Shown: positions 25,856 through 33,493 of the stretch, in pieces | Layout: every line of letters starts with the position of its first letter | Numbering within the stretch: position 1 is the first letter of the stretch | DNA from: Gemmatimonadota bacterium | GTDB lineage: Bacteria > Latescibacterota > UBA2968 > UBA8231 | NCBI GenBank assembly: GCA_028875335.1 | Contig: JAPPEF010000099.1 | Location: forward strand, 1 to 39,271 | DNA: 39,271 nt | Direction: 5' to 3' | The notes under the pieces: generated by a model | The model's input: only the letters and a program-made list of their open reading frames with translations | Told to the model about the DNA's origin: nothing | The model's database searches: none | Position numbers and translations under genes: made by a program

Positions 25856-26629
25856 CTACCATCTATCTTTTAGGTCTCCCCAACTGATGGGGGCCACGGC
25901 TGTGGGGGTAGAGATGCGGATAAGCTCAAGAGTGTTGGCCGTGTCGTCTGGCCCTGGGAACGTGCCGTCTGGCCCTGGGAACGAGAAGACGAGATTGCCG
26001 CTGTCGCTTGAGATATTAGCGGCGATAGCCCATCCGCGTTCAGGCGTACCGCCGAAGATGGAAGTAATCCATTCCACTAAATCGTCGGAGAGCTCGTCCG
26101 AGCCGAGTTCCTCAGCAAAGAAATTGATAAAGAACTCGACGGCCTCGATATCGCCCAAGTACAGAGCCCCTTCGTCAAAATCCATCTGCAAGCTGTTACC
26201 CTCGGCGCTATAGGTGCCCATCCAGGCAAGAGTCATCGAATCCGCATGCAGCCTTGCAAGTGCATCATCAACTCGCTGACGCCAAGTGTCTAGCTGGTCG
26301 TCAGTCACCAAATCTACTGCGGTGGCGATTTCCACTAAACGCACTAAATTGACTTCGTCTGCTCCGCCGCCGAAGAGCACTTGCGACATGGCAACGTCGT
26401 AGAAGCGCATCTTAATGTCAAATTGGCAAGAATTGTCTTCTGCAAAGGTGGCTCGGAGAGAGGTTTCTCCCTCTAGCGTTTGGCGGTGGAGGGTGCCGTC
26501 TTCTTCGACGCTGGTCACCTCGATGCCCCCTTCTTCCACAGCTTCCCAAGTGCCCAGCAGGCCGTCCTGACCAGTAGCGGGCAACGCCCAAAGGATTAGG
26601 ACATTAAAAAAAGAAAGGCTGCGTTTCAT
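25856..26629 (-). CDS. Secreted hypothetical protein, lipocalin-like start
   Basis: A 257-residue protein with a clean signal peptide (KRSLSFFNVLILWALPATG). The mature part opens GLLGTWEAVEEGGIEV, a strand start seen in lipocalin-like proteins that report how a quantity compares with a baseline. The middle is acidic and helical (EELGSDELSDDLVEWITS). Near the end a short in-frame duplication gives FPGPDGTFPGPDD. I do not recognise a characterised family and no active site is visible. It lies between folA and aspC on the same strand. Confidence 0.55.
   Translation of the reverse strand: MKRSLSFFNVLILWALPATGQDGLLGTWEAVEEGGIEVTSVEEDGTLHRQTLEGETSLRATFAEDNSCQFDIKMRFYDVAMSQVLFGGGADEVNLVRLVEIATAVDLVTDDQLDTWRQRVDDALARLHADSMTLAWMGTYSAEGNSLQMDFDEGALYLGDIEAVEFFINFFAEELGSDELSDDLVEWITSIFGGTPERGWAIAANISSDSGNLVFSFPGPDGTFPGPDDTANTLELIRISTPTAVAPISWGDLKDRW
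25945..25983. repeat. Short in-frame tandem duplication
   Basis: An identical 18-nt unit, CGTCTGGCCCTGGGAACG, occurs at 25945-25962 and 25966-25983 with a 21-nt period. It adds seven residues to the secreted protein at 25856-26629. It may vary by slippage between strains. Confidence 0.7.
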
Positions 26630-26678
26630 GGTAGTCTCCTCTCCTGATGAGGTAACTTAAAAAGGTGAATGTACACCG

Positions 26679-26710
26679 CCCGTCCTTGTAATCAAACCCC
26701 CAAGGACGGG
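26679..26710. terminator. Hairpin after folA
   Basis: CCCGTCCTTG and CAAGGACGGG are perfect 10-bp arms around a 12-nt loop, in the gap after the folA stop. No long T-run follows. It could separate the MCE-folA transcript from the secreted-protein gene. Confidence 0.5.
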
Positions 26711-26712
26711 TT

Positions 26713-27201
26713 TCATGCACCTCCTCGGCGGCGTCGATAGGTCGCAAAGACTAGTTCGTCTTCGCTGCGCCTTTCCACCACCTCCCATTCGCCTTCTTCC
26801 CACGCCGGAAAGTACGCGTCGCCCTCGACTTCGATGGGCAAATGCGTCAGAATCATTTCGTCGGCCAAGGGCAGGGCCTGCGCATAGACTTGGGCACCCC
26901 CGAGCACGAAGAGTTTTTCGCTGCCATGGGCGCGGGCTTGCTGCAAAACCTCGTCCAAGCTCGCGCAGACAACCACGCCCTCGGCAACCGCGTAGTCTGG
27001 ATTGCGGGTGAGGACGAAGTTGCGGCGTTGGGGCAAAGGGCGCGTCTGAAAAGTCTCGTAGGTTTTGCGGCCAGCCACGACCGCGTGGCCCCGCGTGACG
27101 CGGCGAAAGTGCTTCATGTCGGCCGGATAGTGCCACGGGATAGCGTTGTCGCGGCCAATAACCCTGTTCTCGCTCAAGGCGGCAATGATGATGGTTTTCA
27201 T
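26713..27201 (-). CDS. folA: Dihydrofolate reductase
   Basis: A 162-residue protein of normal family size that reduces dihydrofolate to tetrahydrofolate with NADPH. Motifs seen are IAALSENRVIGRDNAIPWHYPADMKHF (split across the Met20-loop region), the NADPH segment AGRKTYETF, LTRN, and VLGGAQVYAQALPLADEMILTHLP with the conserved Gly-Gly. The acidic substrate residue expected after the PW loop lies in the PADMKHF helix. Its ATG overlaps the mlaF-like stop codon as ATGA, so it is translated as part of the lipid-transport operon. That neighbour is not a known functional partner. Confidence 0.95.
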   Translation of the reverse strand: MKTIIIAALSENRVIGRDNAIPWHYPADMKHFRRVTRGHAVVAGRKTYETFQTRPLPQRRNFVLTRNPDYAVAEGVVVCASLDEVLQQARAHGSEKLFVLGGAQVYAQALPLADEMILTHLPIEVEGDAYFPAWEEGEWEVVERRSEDELVFATYRRRRGGA

Positions 27202-27944
27202 GCAGACGAGTCGGACGGATGAAAGAAAGAGCCGACGACCGAGTGGTCCGCGCGCTTGGCCTCGGCGACCGTGCCGGTAAATGCCACTTGGCCTTGGTCC
27301 AGCATGATGAGGCGACCGTCGAGCCGCTCGATGCTGAGTAGCTCGTGGGTGATAATGGCGATAGTGATGCCCAACTCGCGGTTGAGTGTGAGGAGCAACG
27401 CGTCGATCTCGGCGGCGGTGACCGGATCGAGGCCCGCACCCGGCTCGTCGCAGAAGAGAATCTCCGGGTCCATGACCATGGCCCGCGCGAGAGCGGCGCG
27501 CTTGCGCATCCCGCCCGACAGCTCGCCGGGGAAGCGGTCGCAGGCGTGCCCTAAGCCCACCGAGGCGAGACGAGTGCGCGCGATCTCCCCAATCAAGGAT
27601 CGCTCTAGGTCCGTGTGCATTTCCAAGGGCAGGGCGACGTTTTGCTCAACCGTCAACGAGTTGAGCAGCGCGCCGTATTGAAACATCACTCCCAGCCGCT
27701 TGCGCAGGGCCGCCAGTTCCTCCTCGCCGAGAGCAGTCGCGTCTTGGCCGAGGATTTCAACGCGGCCCGAAGCGGGTTGTACCAAGCCGATGATCGCCTT
27801 GAGCAACGTGCTCTTGCCGCAGCCACTACCGCCGAGTACGACGGCAATTTCCCCCTCTTCTACGTGCGCGTCAATCCCGCATAGAACGACCGTCTCACCA
27901 TAGGACACGCAGAGGTTTTGGATGTCGATAGCGCGAGTCACCAT
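27198..27944 (-). CDS. mlaF: MCE/Mla-type ABC transporter ATPase
   Basis: 248 residues. It energises transport of phospholipids or other lipids between the inner and outer membranes. Walker A is GGSGCGKST, the Q-loop region is MFQYGALLNSLTVEQNV, the signature is LSGGMRKRAALARA and Walker B is ILFCDEPGAGLD, followed by the switch His in ITHE. The ATG giving VTRAIDIQNL is chosen; the longer in-frame reading to 28277 is out-of-frame translation of the permease gene. It overlaps the permease stop by seven bases. MlaF-type ATPases pair with MlaE permeases, as here. The symbol follows family membership. Confidence 0.92.
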   Translation of the reverse strand: MVTRAIDIQNLCVSYGETVVLCGIDAHVEEGEIAVVLGGSGCGKSTLLKAIIGLVQPASGRVEILGQDATALGEEELAALRKRLGVMFQYGALLNSLTVEQNVALPLEMHTDLERSLIGEIARTRLASVGLGHACDRFPGELSGGMRKRAALARAMVMDPEILFCDEPGAGLDPVTAAEIDALLLTLNRELGITIAIITHELLSIERLDGRLIMLDQGQVAFTGTVAEAKRADHSVVGSFFHPSDSSA

Positions 27945-29032
27945 TTGAGATAAAAGACAATGCCCCAGAAGGCGTCGAGGATGATGATACCAAACAGCGA
28001 CGACACGACCGCGGAAGTAGTAGCCCGACCAACGCCCTCGGCCCCGCCGCTGAAATTGAGGCCGTGGTAAACTGAGATGATCGTGATAAGCCACGCAAAG
28101 GACGCGCTTTTGACCAGCCCAGTAAGCAAATCCTTGAGAAAGAGCGACGAGAAGACTTGGTTGAGAAACACAGTAGCCGGGATGTCCAGCGACACCAAGC
28201 CGATGAAGGTGCCGCCTAAGATGCCAACGAAATTGGCCATGATCGTCAGAAGCGGCATACAGACGACCATAGCCCACAGCTTGGGCACCACCACAAAGCG
28301 CAGGGGGTCAATCCCCATGGTCTGCAGGGCGTCCAATTCCTCGGTGAACTTCATGGTGGCGATTTCCGCGGCAATGGCCGATCCGGAGCGGCCAGACACC
28401 ATGATCGCGGTCATCAGCGGCCCCAACTCGCGAGTCAGGCCAATGCCCAGTAGGTTGGCGACGAAAATATCGGCCCCGAACTGGCGGAGTTGGGCTGCGG
28501 ACTGGAGAGCCGAAACCGCGCCGACGAGAAAGAGGATCAGCCCGACGATCTGCACGGCCTGCGCGCCAATTGCGTACGCTTGCTCGCCAAAGCTACCCCG
28601 GCGAATCTGAGCGCGGCGGAACAAGGCGCTAACCGAGAAAATGCTCAGGTCGGCCATCAGGTAGAGAAAATCGGCCGCGAGGACACCACGAGCACGGACC
28701 CAAGCGCCGAGGCGTTCAAGAGCGACGCGAGACGGCGCGGGCGGCGCGAGCGGCGGCGCAGGCGTGGCAAAGTCGAAAACGGGCTGCAAGTGAGCGGGCA
28801 GCCCATCGAGGCGGAGTTCCTTGTCCAAGGAGCGGGCGAGGTCGGGCAAGCCGCGCAGGAAGACGGCTCCTGCGGTATCGAGGTGTTCGACTTGGTGCAA
28901 GTCGGCGCGGAGCGCGGAGCGCGAGTGTTCGGCGATGAGATCGCGAGCTTGAGGGGCGAGCGCGCCGATGGTGTGTAGCGAAAGCGCACCCCCGAGCGCG
29001 ATTCCCTGTTCGTCGCTCTGCACCCAAGTCAT
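27938..29032 (-). CDS. mlaE: MlaE-type permease with N-terminal STAS domain
   Basis: A 364-residue protein. An N-terminal STAS-like domain (about 1-85, LHQVEHLDTAGAVFLRGL) is fused to a MlaE/YrbE permease (about 105-364). The permease has the family segments LPLLTIMANFVGILGG-like helices, GRSGSAIAAEIATMKFTEELDALQTMGIDPL and KLWAMVVCMPLL. In E. coli the STAS part is a separate protein, MlaB; the fusion is known in other bacteria. Together with the ATPase it forms the inner-membrane engine. Its start overlaps the stop of the beta-barrel gene as ATGA. Confidence 0.9.
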   Translation of the reverse strand: MTWVQSDEQGIALGGALSLHTIGALAPQARDLIAEHSRSALRADLHQVEHLDTAGAVFLRGLPDLARSLDKELRLDGLPAHLQPVFDFATPAPPLAPPAPSRVALERLGAWVRARGVLAADFLYLMADLSIFSVSALFRRAQIRRGSFGEQAYAIGAQAVQIVGLILFLVGAVSALQSAAQLRQFGADIFVANLLGIGLTRELGPLMTAIMVSGRSGSAIAAEIATMKFTEELDALQTMGIDPLRFVVVPKLWAMVVCMPLLTIMANFVGILGGTFIGLVSLDIPATVFLNQVFSSLFLKDLLTGLVKSASFAWLITIISVYHGLNFSGGAEGVGRATTSAVVSSLFGIIILDAFWGIVFYLKW

Positions 29033-30531
29033 AGCAAATAGTTCAGACGCAGCAGAACCTGTTGCCTGGATTGCAGCCGCTGAACCGGCGGCTTGCGCTC
29101 AAAGTCGAAGACGACCACCACGTTGACGAAGCGGCTAAGCGGCAAGCGCAAGCGGTTTTCCCAATTGAATTCCCAAGTGTCGGTGGCTGTCTTCGGGATA
29201 AGGAGGTCAAATTCCGAGTCTAAGCTGGGGAAGCGAGAGAAACGCGACCGAAGCAGCAGCACGGCCTCCAAGCCGGTAGTGGTCTTGTCCTCCAACTTGT
29301 AGGCGACGGTGCGGGAGGACTTTAGGTCATAGGTATCGGTAACATAGCTTTGACGTGCCCCAAAACCAACGCGCATGTCGAGGTTCAGGGGAAAGCTACT
29401 AATGACCTGGGAGTTGATGCCGATTCCCTGGCGCAGTTCGAGAGGACTAAAGGGCGGAGAAAGGGTAAATTCGCTAATGCCCGTCGTGTCCTCTACTTGG
29501 TCGCCGTCGAGGATTCGAAGGGTTCTCGGCTGGTCGAAGTGCTCCTTTTCGGCAAATAGCCTAGTGTTGAACACCCCACGCAAATAGGGGCCGATCCGCT
29601 TGGAAAGCCGGTAGATATACGTAGCGCGGACCTCGAATTCGTCGACGGACTTGCGGAAGTCGTCGCCCTCCTCGCGGGTGAAGCCCTCTTCAAAGTCCAG
29701 CCGCAGATTGGCGTAGTGGCGGTCCGTGTTATAGACGCTGCTGCCGATGAGCTCAGCGGAAAGCGAGAGGATCGAGCGATCCGCGCCGGCAGTGTTCTGC
29801 GAGGTGGACAGTCGAGGCGAGCCACTTAGCTGCAAGGAGGTCTTCCAGCGCGAGTCCACTACTTGGGCGAGGAGGCCATACTGAGCCGGGGGGTAGAAGC
29901 CGATGAAATTCTTGTCGCCGTCTACTATTAGATTGCGCTGGACCAACTCGCCGGGCTCCAAGCGGACGCTGAATTTGCGGGTAGTTGATACGTTGTCGCC
30001 TACTCCCACTACCGAGTAAACGCCCGGGGGCAGGAGCCAAGTTTTGACCGCCTCGCCTCGCTCCTCCTCGACACCGAAACCGAGGCCGTAGTTTTCCTGC
30101 GAGGACTCCCGGTACAGTTCATAGGATTCGTTGATCGATGTGCGGTTCTCAGACATGACGTTGATGACTAGTCCGGCCCAGAAGGGCTTTACCAGAGTCG
30201 TCATGCTCTCTTGGACTGGCACGGTGTGGATCATCATCTGGAGGTCCGTGCCCGAGCCGACCAGCAATTTGTAGTTGCCGGGCGACAGCAACACGCCGGT
30301 GCCGGGGGAGGCTTCGCGAATGGGTTTGTTGCCCTGTAAGACGAGAAAGCTCGGCTCGTTGAGAGAGCCAGTCATCGTCGGCACAAAAAGAAAACCCTTG
30401 CCCTTGGGAATCATCGTTGGATCCTGTTCGAGTTGGCCGCGTCCGGGTGGAGCGATCCAAGTGTAGCTATCGCCCAGGATTGGGCTAGCGAGCAACGGCA
30501 GGGCGATCAAAATGCAGAATAGCTTGTACAT
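29029..30531 (-). CDS. Predicted outer-membrane beta-barrel protein in the MCE operon
   Basis: A 500-residue protein. The signal peptide runs to about residue 20 (LFCILIALPLLASPILG). Residues about 45-220 contain short beta-sandwich modules with PEGA-like turns, including LLSPGNYKLLVGSG and LLPPGVYSVVGVGDN. Residues about 225-500 are amphipathic strands with aromatic girdles (LRLDFEEGF, FEVRATYIYRLSKRIGPYLRG, LNLDMRVGFGARQ, WEFNWENRLRLPLS), ending QQVLLRLNYLL, typical of a barrel. I do not recognise a named family. It lies between the PqiC-like lipoprotein gene (8-nt gap) and mlaE (ATGA overlap), so it is translated with the transporter. An outer-membrane exit or entry port for this system is a reasonable inference. 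Confidence 0.7.
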   Translation of the reverse strand: MYKLFCILIALPLLASPILGDSYTWIAPPGRGQLEQDPTMIPKGKGFLFVPTMTGSLNEPSFLVLQGNKPIREASPGTGVLLSPGNYKLLVGSGTDLQMMIHTVPVQESMTTLVKPFWAGLVINVMSENRTSINESYELYRESSQENYGLGFGVEEERGEAVKTWLLPPGVYSVVGVGDNVSTTRKFSVRLEPGELVQRNLIVDGDKNFIGFYPPAQYGLLAQVVDSRWKTSLQLSGSPRLSTSQNTAGADRSILSLSAELIGSSVYNTDRHYANLRLDFEEGFTREEGDDFRKSVDEFEVRATYIYRLSKRIGPYLRGVFNTRLFAEKEHFDQPRTLRILDGDQVEDTTGISEFTLSPPFSPLELRQGIGINSQVISSFPLNLDMRVGFGARQSYVTDTYDLKSSRTVAYKLEDKTTTGLEAVLLLRSRFSRFPSLDSEFDLLIPKTATDTWEFNWENRLRLPLSRFVNVVVVFDFERKPPVQRLQSRQQVLLRLNYLL

Positions 30532-30539
30532 ACCAAGTC

Positions 30540-31295
30540 CTAGGGAGCTAGCTTTCCCGGTATGAGTTCGTAGTGATCGGCTTCAGTTTGCAGCACCGTA
30601 TCTCGGACCGCCGGTGCGGTTTCTCCGTCGGACGCGATGGGCGCGGGCCGCTGTTTGCTGCTGAACTTGAAGTCGATCTCCCCGATCGCCTTTTGCATCC
30701 GCTGACCCAAAATCCCGCTCAATGCGGCCACCGTGTGTATCATGGCCGGGGAAAACACCTGTTTCTCTTCGTCGAAATCGTCCTGCCATATAACTTTGCC
30801 ATCGGCTTGCCTTACTAGCTCCATCGTCATAACGAGATGGGCTGCCCACAAATCGCCGCTGTCGAAGCGCTCAATGGCTTTGACCGAGCCGCTGAGCACG
30901 TAATCCGGGCGGTGTTCAAAAAAATCGCGATCCCCGCCGACATAGGTAAAGAGGTCGGCTTGGCGCAAGTATTGCTTGACCGCATCGGTAATCATGTCGC
31001 TGGGACGCTCCATCCAGTAGTGGAGGTTGTCGCGCCGCAGTTCGTACTGGTCGCGGCGGAGGATGATATTGGTGCGGTCATACGCTCGGGGCATCTCAAA
31101 GCCTTTGACCTGTAATCGGAAAGGGTACGGGCGCTCGGAATCTTCCACGCTACCGCGCAAGGGTTCGATATGCAGCTTAAAATAGCGCCGCTGCGGCAAT
31201 TTGGTGTCGCCGCCTAGCAACTGGGCGCAGCCGGATAGAACTAAGGCCAAGACGAGAACCTGGGCGCAGCGGAGCACTTGGCTATTGGGCCTCAC
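30540..31295 (-). CDS. PqiC-like ABC-transport auxiliary lipoprotein
   Basis: About 251 residues. The lipobox LSGC follows a hydrophobic run near residue 20. The rest matches the ABC_trans_aux/PqiC (formerly DUF330) type, with RYFKLHIEPL, FEMPRAYDRTNIILRRDQYEL and ERPSDMITDAVKQYL, the last being the helix after the conserved strand. PqiC anchors the MCE protein PqiB to the outer membrane in E. coli. The GTG start is chosen because GAGG lies eight bases upstream and the signal peptide then has normal length; it overlaps the MCE gene end. The longer reading to 31430 is out-of-frame MCE sequence. Confidence 0.75.
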   Translation of the reverse strand: MRPNSQVLRCAQVLVLALVLSGCAQLLGGDTKLPQRRYFKLHIEPLRGSVEDSERPYPFRLQVKGFEMPRAYDRTNIILRRDQYELRRDNLHYWMERPSDMITDAVKQYLRQADLFTYVGGDRDFFEHRPDYVLSGSVKAIERFDSGDLWAAHLVMTMELVRQADGKVIWQDDFDEEKQVFSPAMIHTVAALSGILGQRMQKAIGEIDFKFSSKQRPAPIASDGETAPAVRDTVLQTEADHYELIPGKLAP

Positions 31296-32259
31296 CACTG
31301 CGACCTCGGATGAGCACCGCGGGATTCTCGCGGATGAGTTCAGTGGTTTCGCGGATGTTTTGCAACGTTTCCTCCAGTTCTCGTATAGCTCGCAGGAGAT
31401 TCTGGCGGCTGGCCCCCACGGTCTGGTCAATGCCTACAAAAGTCTGATCGACGTGGCTTATCAAGGTGTCCATCCGCGCGACGAGCAGGGGAATCGGGCC
31501 GTCCATTTGCTCGCGCCACTTGTGCATCGTTACATGCATGTCGTCAACCGTCTGTTGCAACTCCACACCCCCGAGCAAGACGTGCAGGGAATCGGCCGTC
31601 GTCGCCAAAGTCGCGCTGGCCTCGGCGAGCGAGCGACTGGTGGCAACCATATTGGTCGCGATTTCGTCGAATGCAGAGCGGTTGTCCTCGACCAGCGCGT
31701 TGGCCGTGGCCAGCATATTGCCCGCGTTGTTCAGCATCTCAGTAAAGGCGCGCTGGTTTTCGCTGCTGAGCAGCGCGCTTAGGTTGTCGATGGTTTGTTC
31801 AACCTTAGCGCTGAGCACTTCGGCGCGCTCTTGCATGCTGCTAAAAAAAGTCTCGTCTGCGACAATGGTGGACCCTGGGGGAAGGACCGCAGCGTCGTCG
31901 CTGCCCCCGAAAAGCTCGATGTACTTCAGGCCGGTGAGCCCTAGCGAAGCCATTCGCGCCTGTGTATCGGTGCGGATAGCATTTTCGGCCAACCGCCGCT
32001 CGACCGAAATCTCAATTACCACGGTGGCGAGATTATCCTGTGCGATCGCAATGTCCTCGACGCGGCCAATATTAAAGCCCAAGTACTTGACAGCCGCGCC
32101 TTTGTTGAGGCCGCTGACGGGCGAGTTGGACTCGATGTAATAGGTATCGCGCTGGCGCAGGAGATGGCTGCCAGCGACGACGATGAAAAAGAGCGCGAGG
32201 ACGGCGAGCGAAACCAAGAAGAAGATGCCGAGGCGTATCTGCTGTGCTCGGGTAGCCAT
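31282..32259 (-). CDS. MCE/MlaD family lipid-transport protein
   Basis: A 325-residue protein with one N-terminal transmembrane helix (about 10-28) and one MCE domain (about 35-130). The domain has YYIESNSPVSGLNKGAAVKYLGFNIGRVEDI, the substrate-channel start typical of MlaD, and ASLGLTGLKYIEL. From about 150 on it is a long coiled-coil or helical tail with many Asn and Thr, as in PqiB/LetB- or Mce-type proteins that span the periplasm. Hexamers of such proteins form a lipid conduit. It is the first MCE gene of the operon, 50 nt after the lipid kinase. Confidence 0.9.
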   Translation of the reverse strand: MATRAQQIRLGIFFLVSLAVLALFFIVVAGSHLLRQRDTYYIESNSPVSGLNKGAAVKYLGFNIGRVEDIAIAQDNLATVVIEISVERRLAENAIRTDTQARMASLGLTGLKYIELFGGSDDAAVLPPGSTIVADETFFSSMQERAEVLSAKVEQTIDNLSALLSSENQRAFTEMLNNAGNMLATANALVEDNRSAFDEIATNMVATSRSLAEASATLATTADSLHVLLGGVELQQTVDDMHVTMHKWREQMDGPIPLLVARMDTLISHVDQTFVGIDQTVGASRQNLLRAIRELEETLQNIRETTELIRENPAVLIRGRSGEAQ

Positions 32260-32309
32260 AAGATGCTGTGGAATAAGTCGTGATTGAAATACCGCCTCTT
32301 AGGGCAATA

Positions 32310-33215
32310 TCAACAACGCACCCCCTGAGAGCAAGAACTCGGCACCACCACCCGCAGGACCGCCGGGCTAATTTCCAGCACGAGCGGCGTCTGGTCTAGA
32401 TAGTCGCCGTCTGCATATACGCGGTGCGGTGCGGCGGTGTGCAGCGCTAGGCGGGCCGTGCGCTCGACGCGCACGGCTGGATGGCGGACGTGTCCTTGCC
32501 AGAAAAGCCGGAGCATCAGCGATAGGACCGCCCGCCGTGGCACCGCATCGACGACGACCACGTCGAATAGGCCATCGCCGAGGTCGGCATCTGGGGCAAC
32601 GCACAAATTGCCTCCATAGTTCCGCGCATTGGCAGTGGATACTTGCAGCACCTCTTGCTCAATCTCCCCGAAATCGCCGCAGAGACGGACTCGGGTCGGC
32701 TGGTAGCCAATGAGGTGCCGCAACGCTTCCAAGATATAGCGAGGCCGCCCGGACAGCGGCCCTTGGGCGCTTTCCATGCGGCGGTTGACTTCGGCGTCAA
32801 AGCCAAAAGCGGCGATCGTGGCGAAGAAGCGGTCGCCAGCCCGGCCCAAGTCTATGGCGCGCACCTGGCCGCAAAGCAGGTTGTCGATGGCCGCTTCCAC
32901 TCGGAGCGGCACATCGAGGGCGCGGGCCAAGTCGTTGCACGTGCCGCAGGGCAGCAGCCCCAAGGCCGTGTGCGAACCCGCGAGGGGAGCGAGCGTCTCG
33001 CCAATGGTGCCGTCGCCGCCGCAGACCACGAGCCGTTCAGCGCCCTCGGCCACGGCCTGCTGCGCCAGCTCGGCTCCGTGACCCTGGGCCCGCGTGTAGC
33101 GCAATTCGACCGCTTGCCCGGCGGCTTGCAGCGCCAAGGCGGCTTGCTCAGCGACGCTGCGGGCGCGGGCGTTGCCCGCGGTTGGATTGGCTATCAAAAC
33201 CCAGTGTTTGGTCAT
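32310..33215 (-). CDS. YegS/DagK-type diacylglycerol or lipid kinase
   Basis: A 301-residue protein. The N-terminal half has ANPTAGN for substrate binding, and the ATP site VVCGGDGTIGETL with the conserved GGDGT motif, then LPCGTCNDLARAL. The C-terminal beta-sandwich has DLGDGLFDVVVVDA and an Asp/Glu-rich end. Members phosphorylate diacylglycerol or related lipids. It precedes an MCE lipid-transport operon on the same strand, suggesting a role in recycling or supplying phospholipid precursors. Its exact lipid substrate is not evident from the sequence. Confidence 0.88.
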   Translation of the reverse strand: MTKHWVLIANPTAGNARARSVAEQAALALQAAGQAVELRYTRAQGHGAELAQQAVAEGAERLVVCGGDGTIGETLAPLAGSHTALGLLPCGTCNDLARALDVPLRVEAAIDNLLCGQVRAIDLGRAGDRFFATIAAFGFDAEVNRRMESAQGPLSGRPRYILEALRHLIGYQPTRVRLCGDFGEIEQEVLQVSTANARNYGGNLCVAPDADLGDGLFDVVVVDAVPRRAVLSLMLRLFWQGHVRHPAVRVERTARLALHTAAPHRVYADGDYLDQTPLVLEISPAVLRVVVPSSCSQGVRC

Positions 33216-33281
33216 AGCTTGGGCTGTCCCGTCAGCGACCCTGCGCGTAGATTAACTTTAGTAGAAAGATAACATCAAAAC

Positions 33282-33428
33282 ATGGCCAAGCGAAAACGAA
33301 ACATCGATTGGGCCAACCAGCGCCGCGAATTGGAAAAACAGGTCGAGCACCCCTATATCACCAAGCAAGGGCTAGACCGAAATCGGCGCGACGGCAAGGG
33401 CCGCGATCCCAAGCGTCCAAAGCAGTGA
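33282..33428 (+). CDS. Small highly basic protein
   Basis: A 48-residue ORF starting MAKRKRNIDWANQRRELEKQ and ending with a Lys/Arg/Asp/Pro-rich tail. It has no cysteine and no hydrophobic segment. It lies between the divergent lipid kinase and the megaenzyme, fills most of a 278-nt gap, and is followed by a small hairpin at 33439-33454. A weak AGAAAG lies about 14 bases upstream of the ATG. Its charge suggests nucleic-acid or ribosome binding, but I do not recognise the family. Confidence 0.5.
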   Translation: MAKRKRNIDWANQRRELEKQVEHPYITKQGLDRNRRDGKGRDPKRPKQ

Positions 33429-33438
33429 GCCTCCTTGT

Positions 33439-33454
33439 GGCAGGGCGTCCTGCC
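33439..33454. terminator. GGCAGG/CCTGCC hairpin
   Basis: Perfect 6-bp arms around the loop GCGT, 10 nt past the small basic ORF. It is followed by TTCTATATTA, a weak T-containing tail. It could end that small transcript before the megaenzyme gene. Confidence 0.4.
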
Positions 33455-33493
33455 TTCTATATTACAGCGTTTTGCGCCCTGTCCTGACACGGG

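Noticed and set aside
25945..25983. Possible short repeat array or CRISPR seed
   Set aside because: There are only two copies, with a 21-nt period inside a coding frame, so it is a simple in-frame duplication.
26657..27439. 260-codon minus-strand frame over folA and mlaF
   Set aside because: Ser/Arg/Pro-rich shadow; the overlapping frames carry complete DHFR and ATPase motifs.
27945..28277. N-terminal extension of the MlaF ATPase
   Set aside because: The extra 111 residues are an out-of-frame reading of the MlaE gene; the ATPase fold begins at the ATG at 27944.
31296..31430. N-terminal extension of the PqiC-like lipoprotein
   Set aside because: It is out-of-frame MCE sequence and would put the signal peptide well inside the protein.
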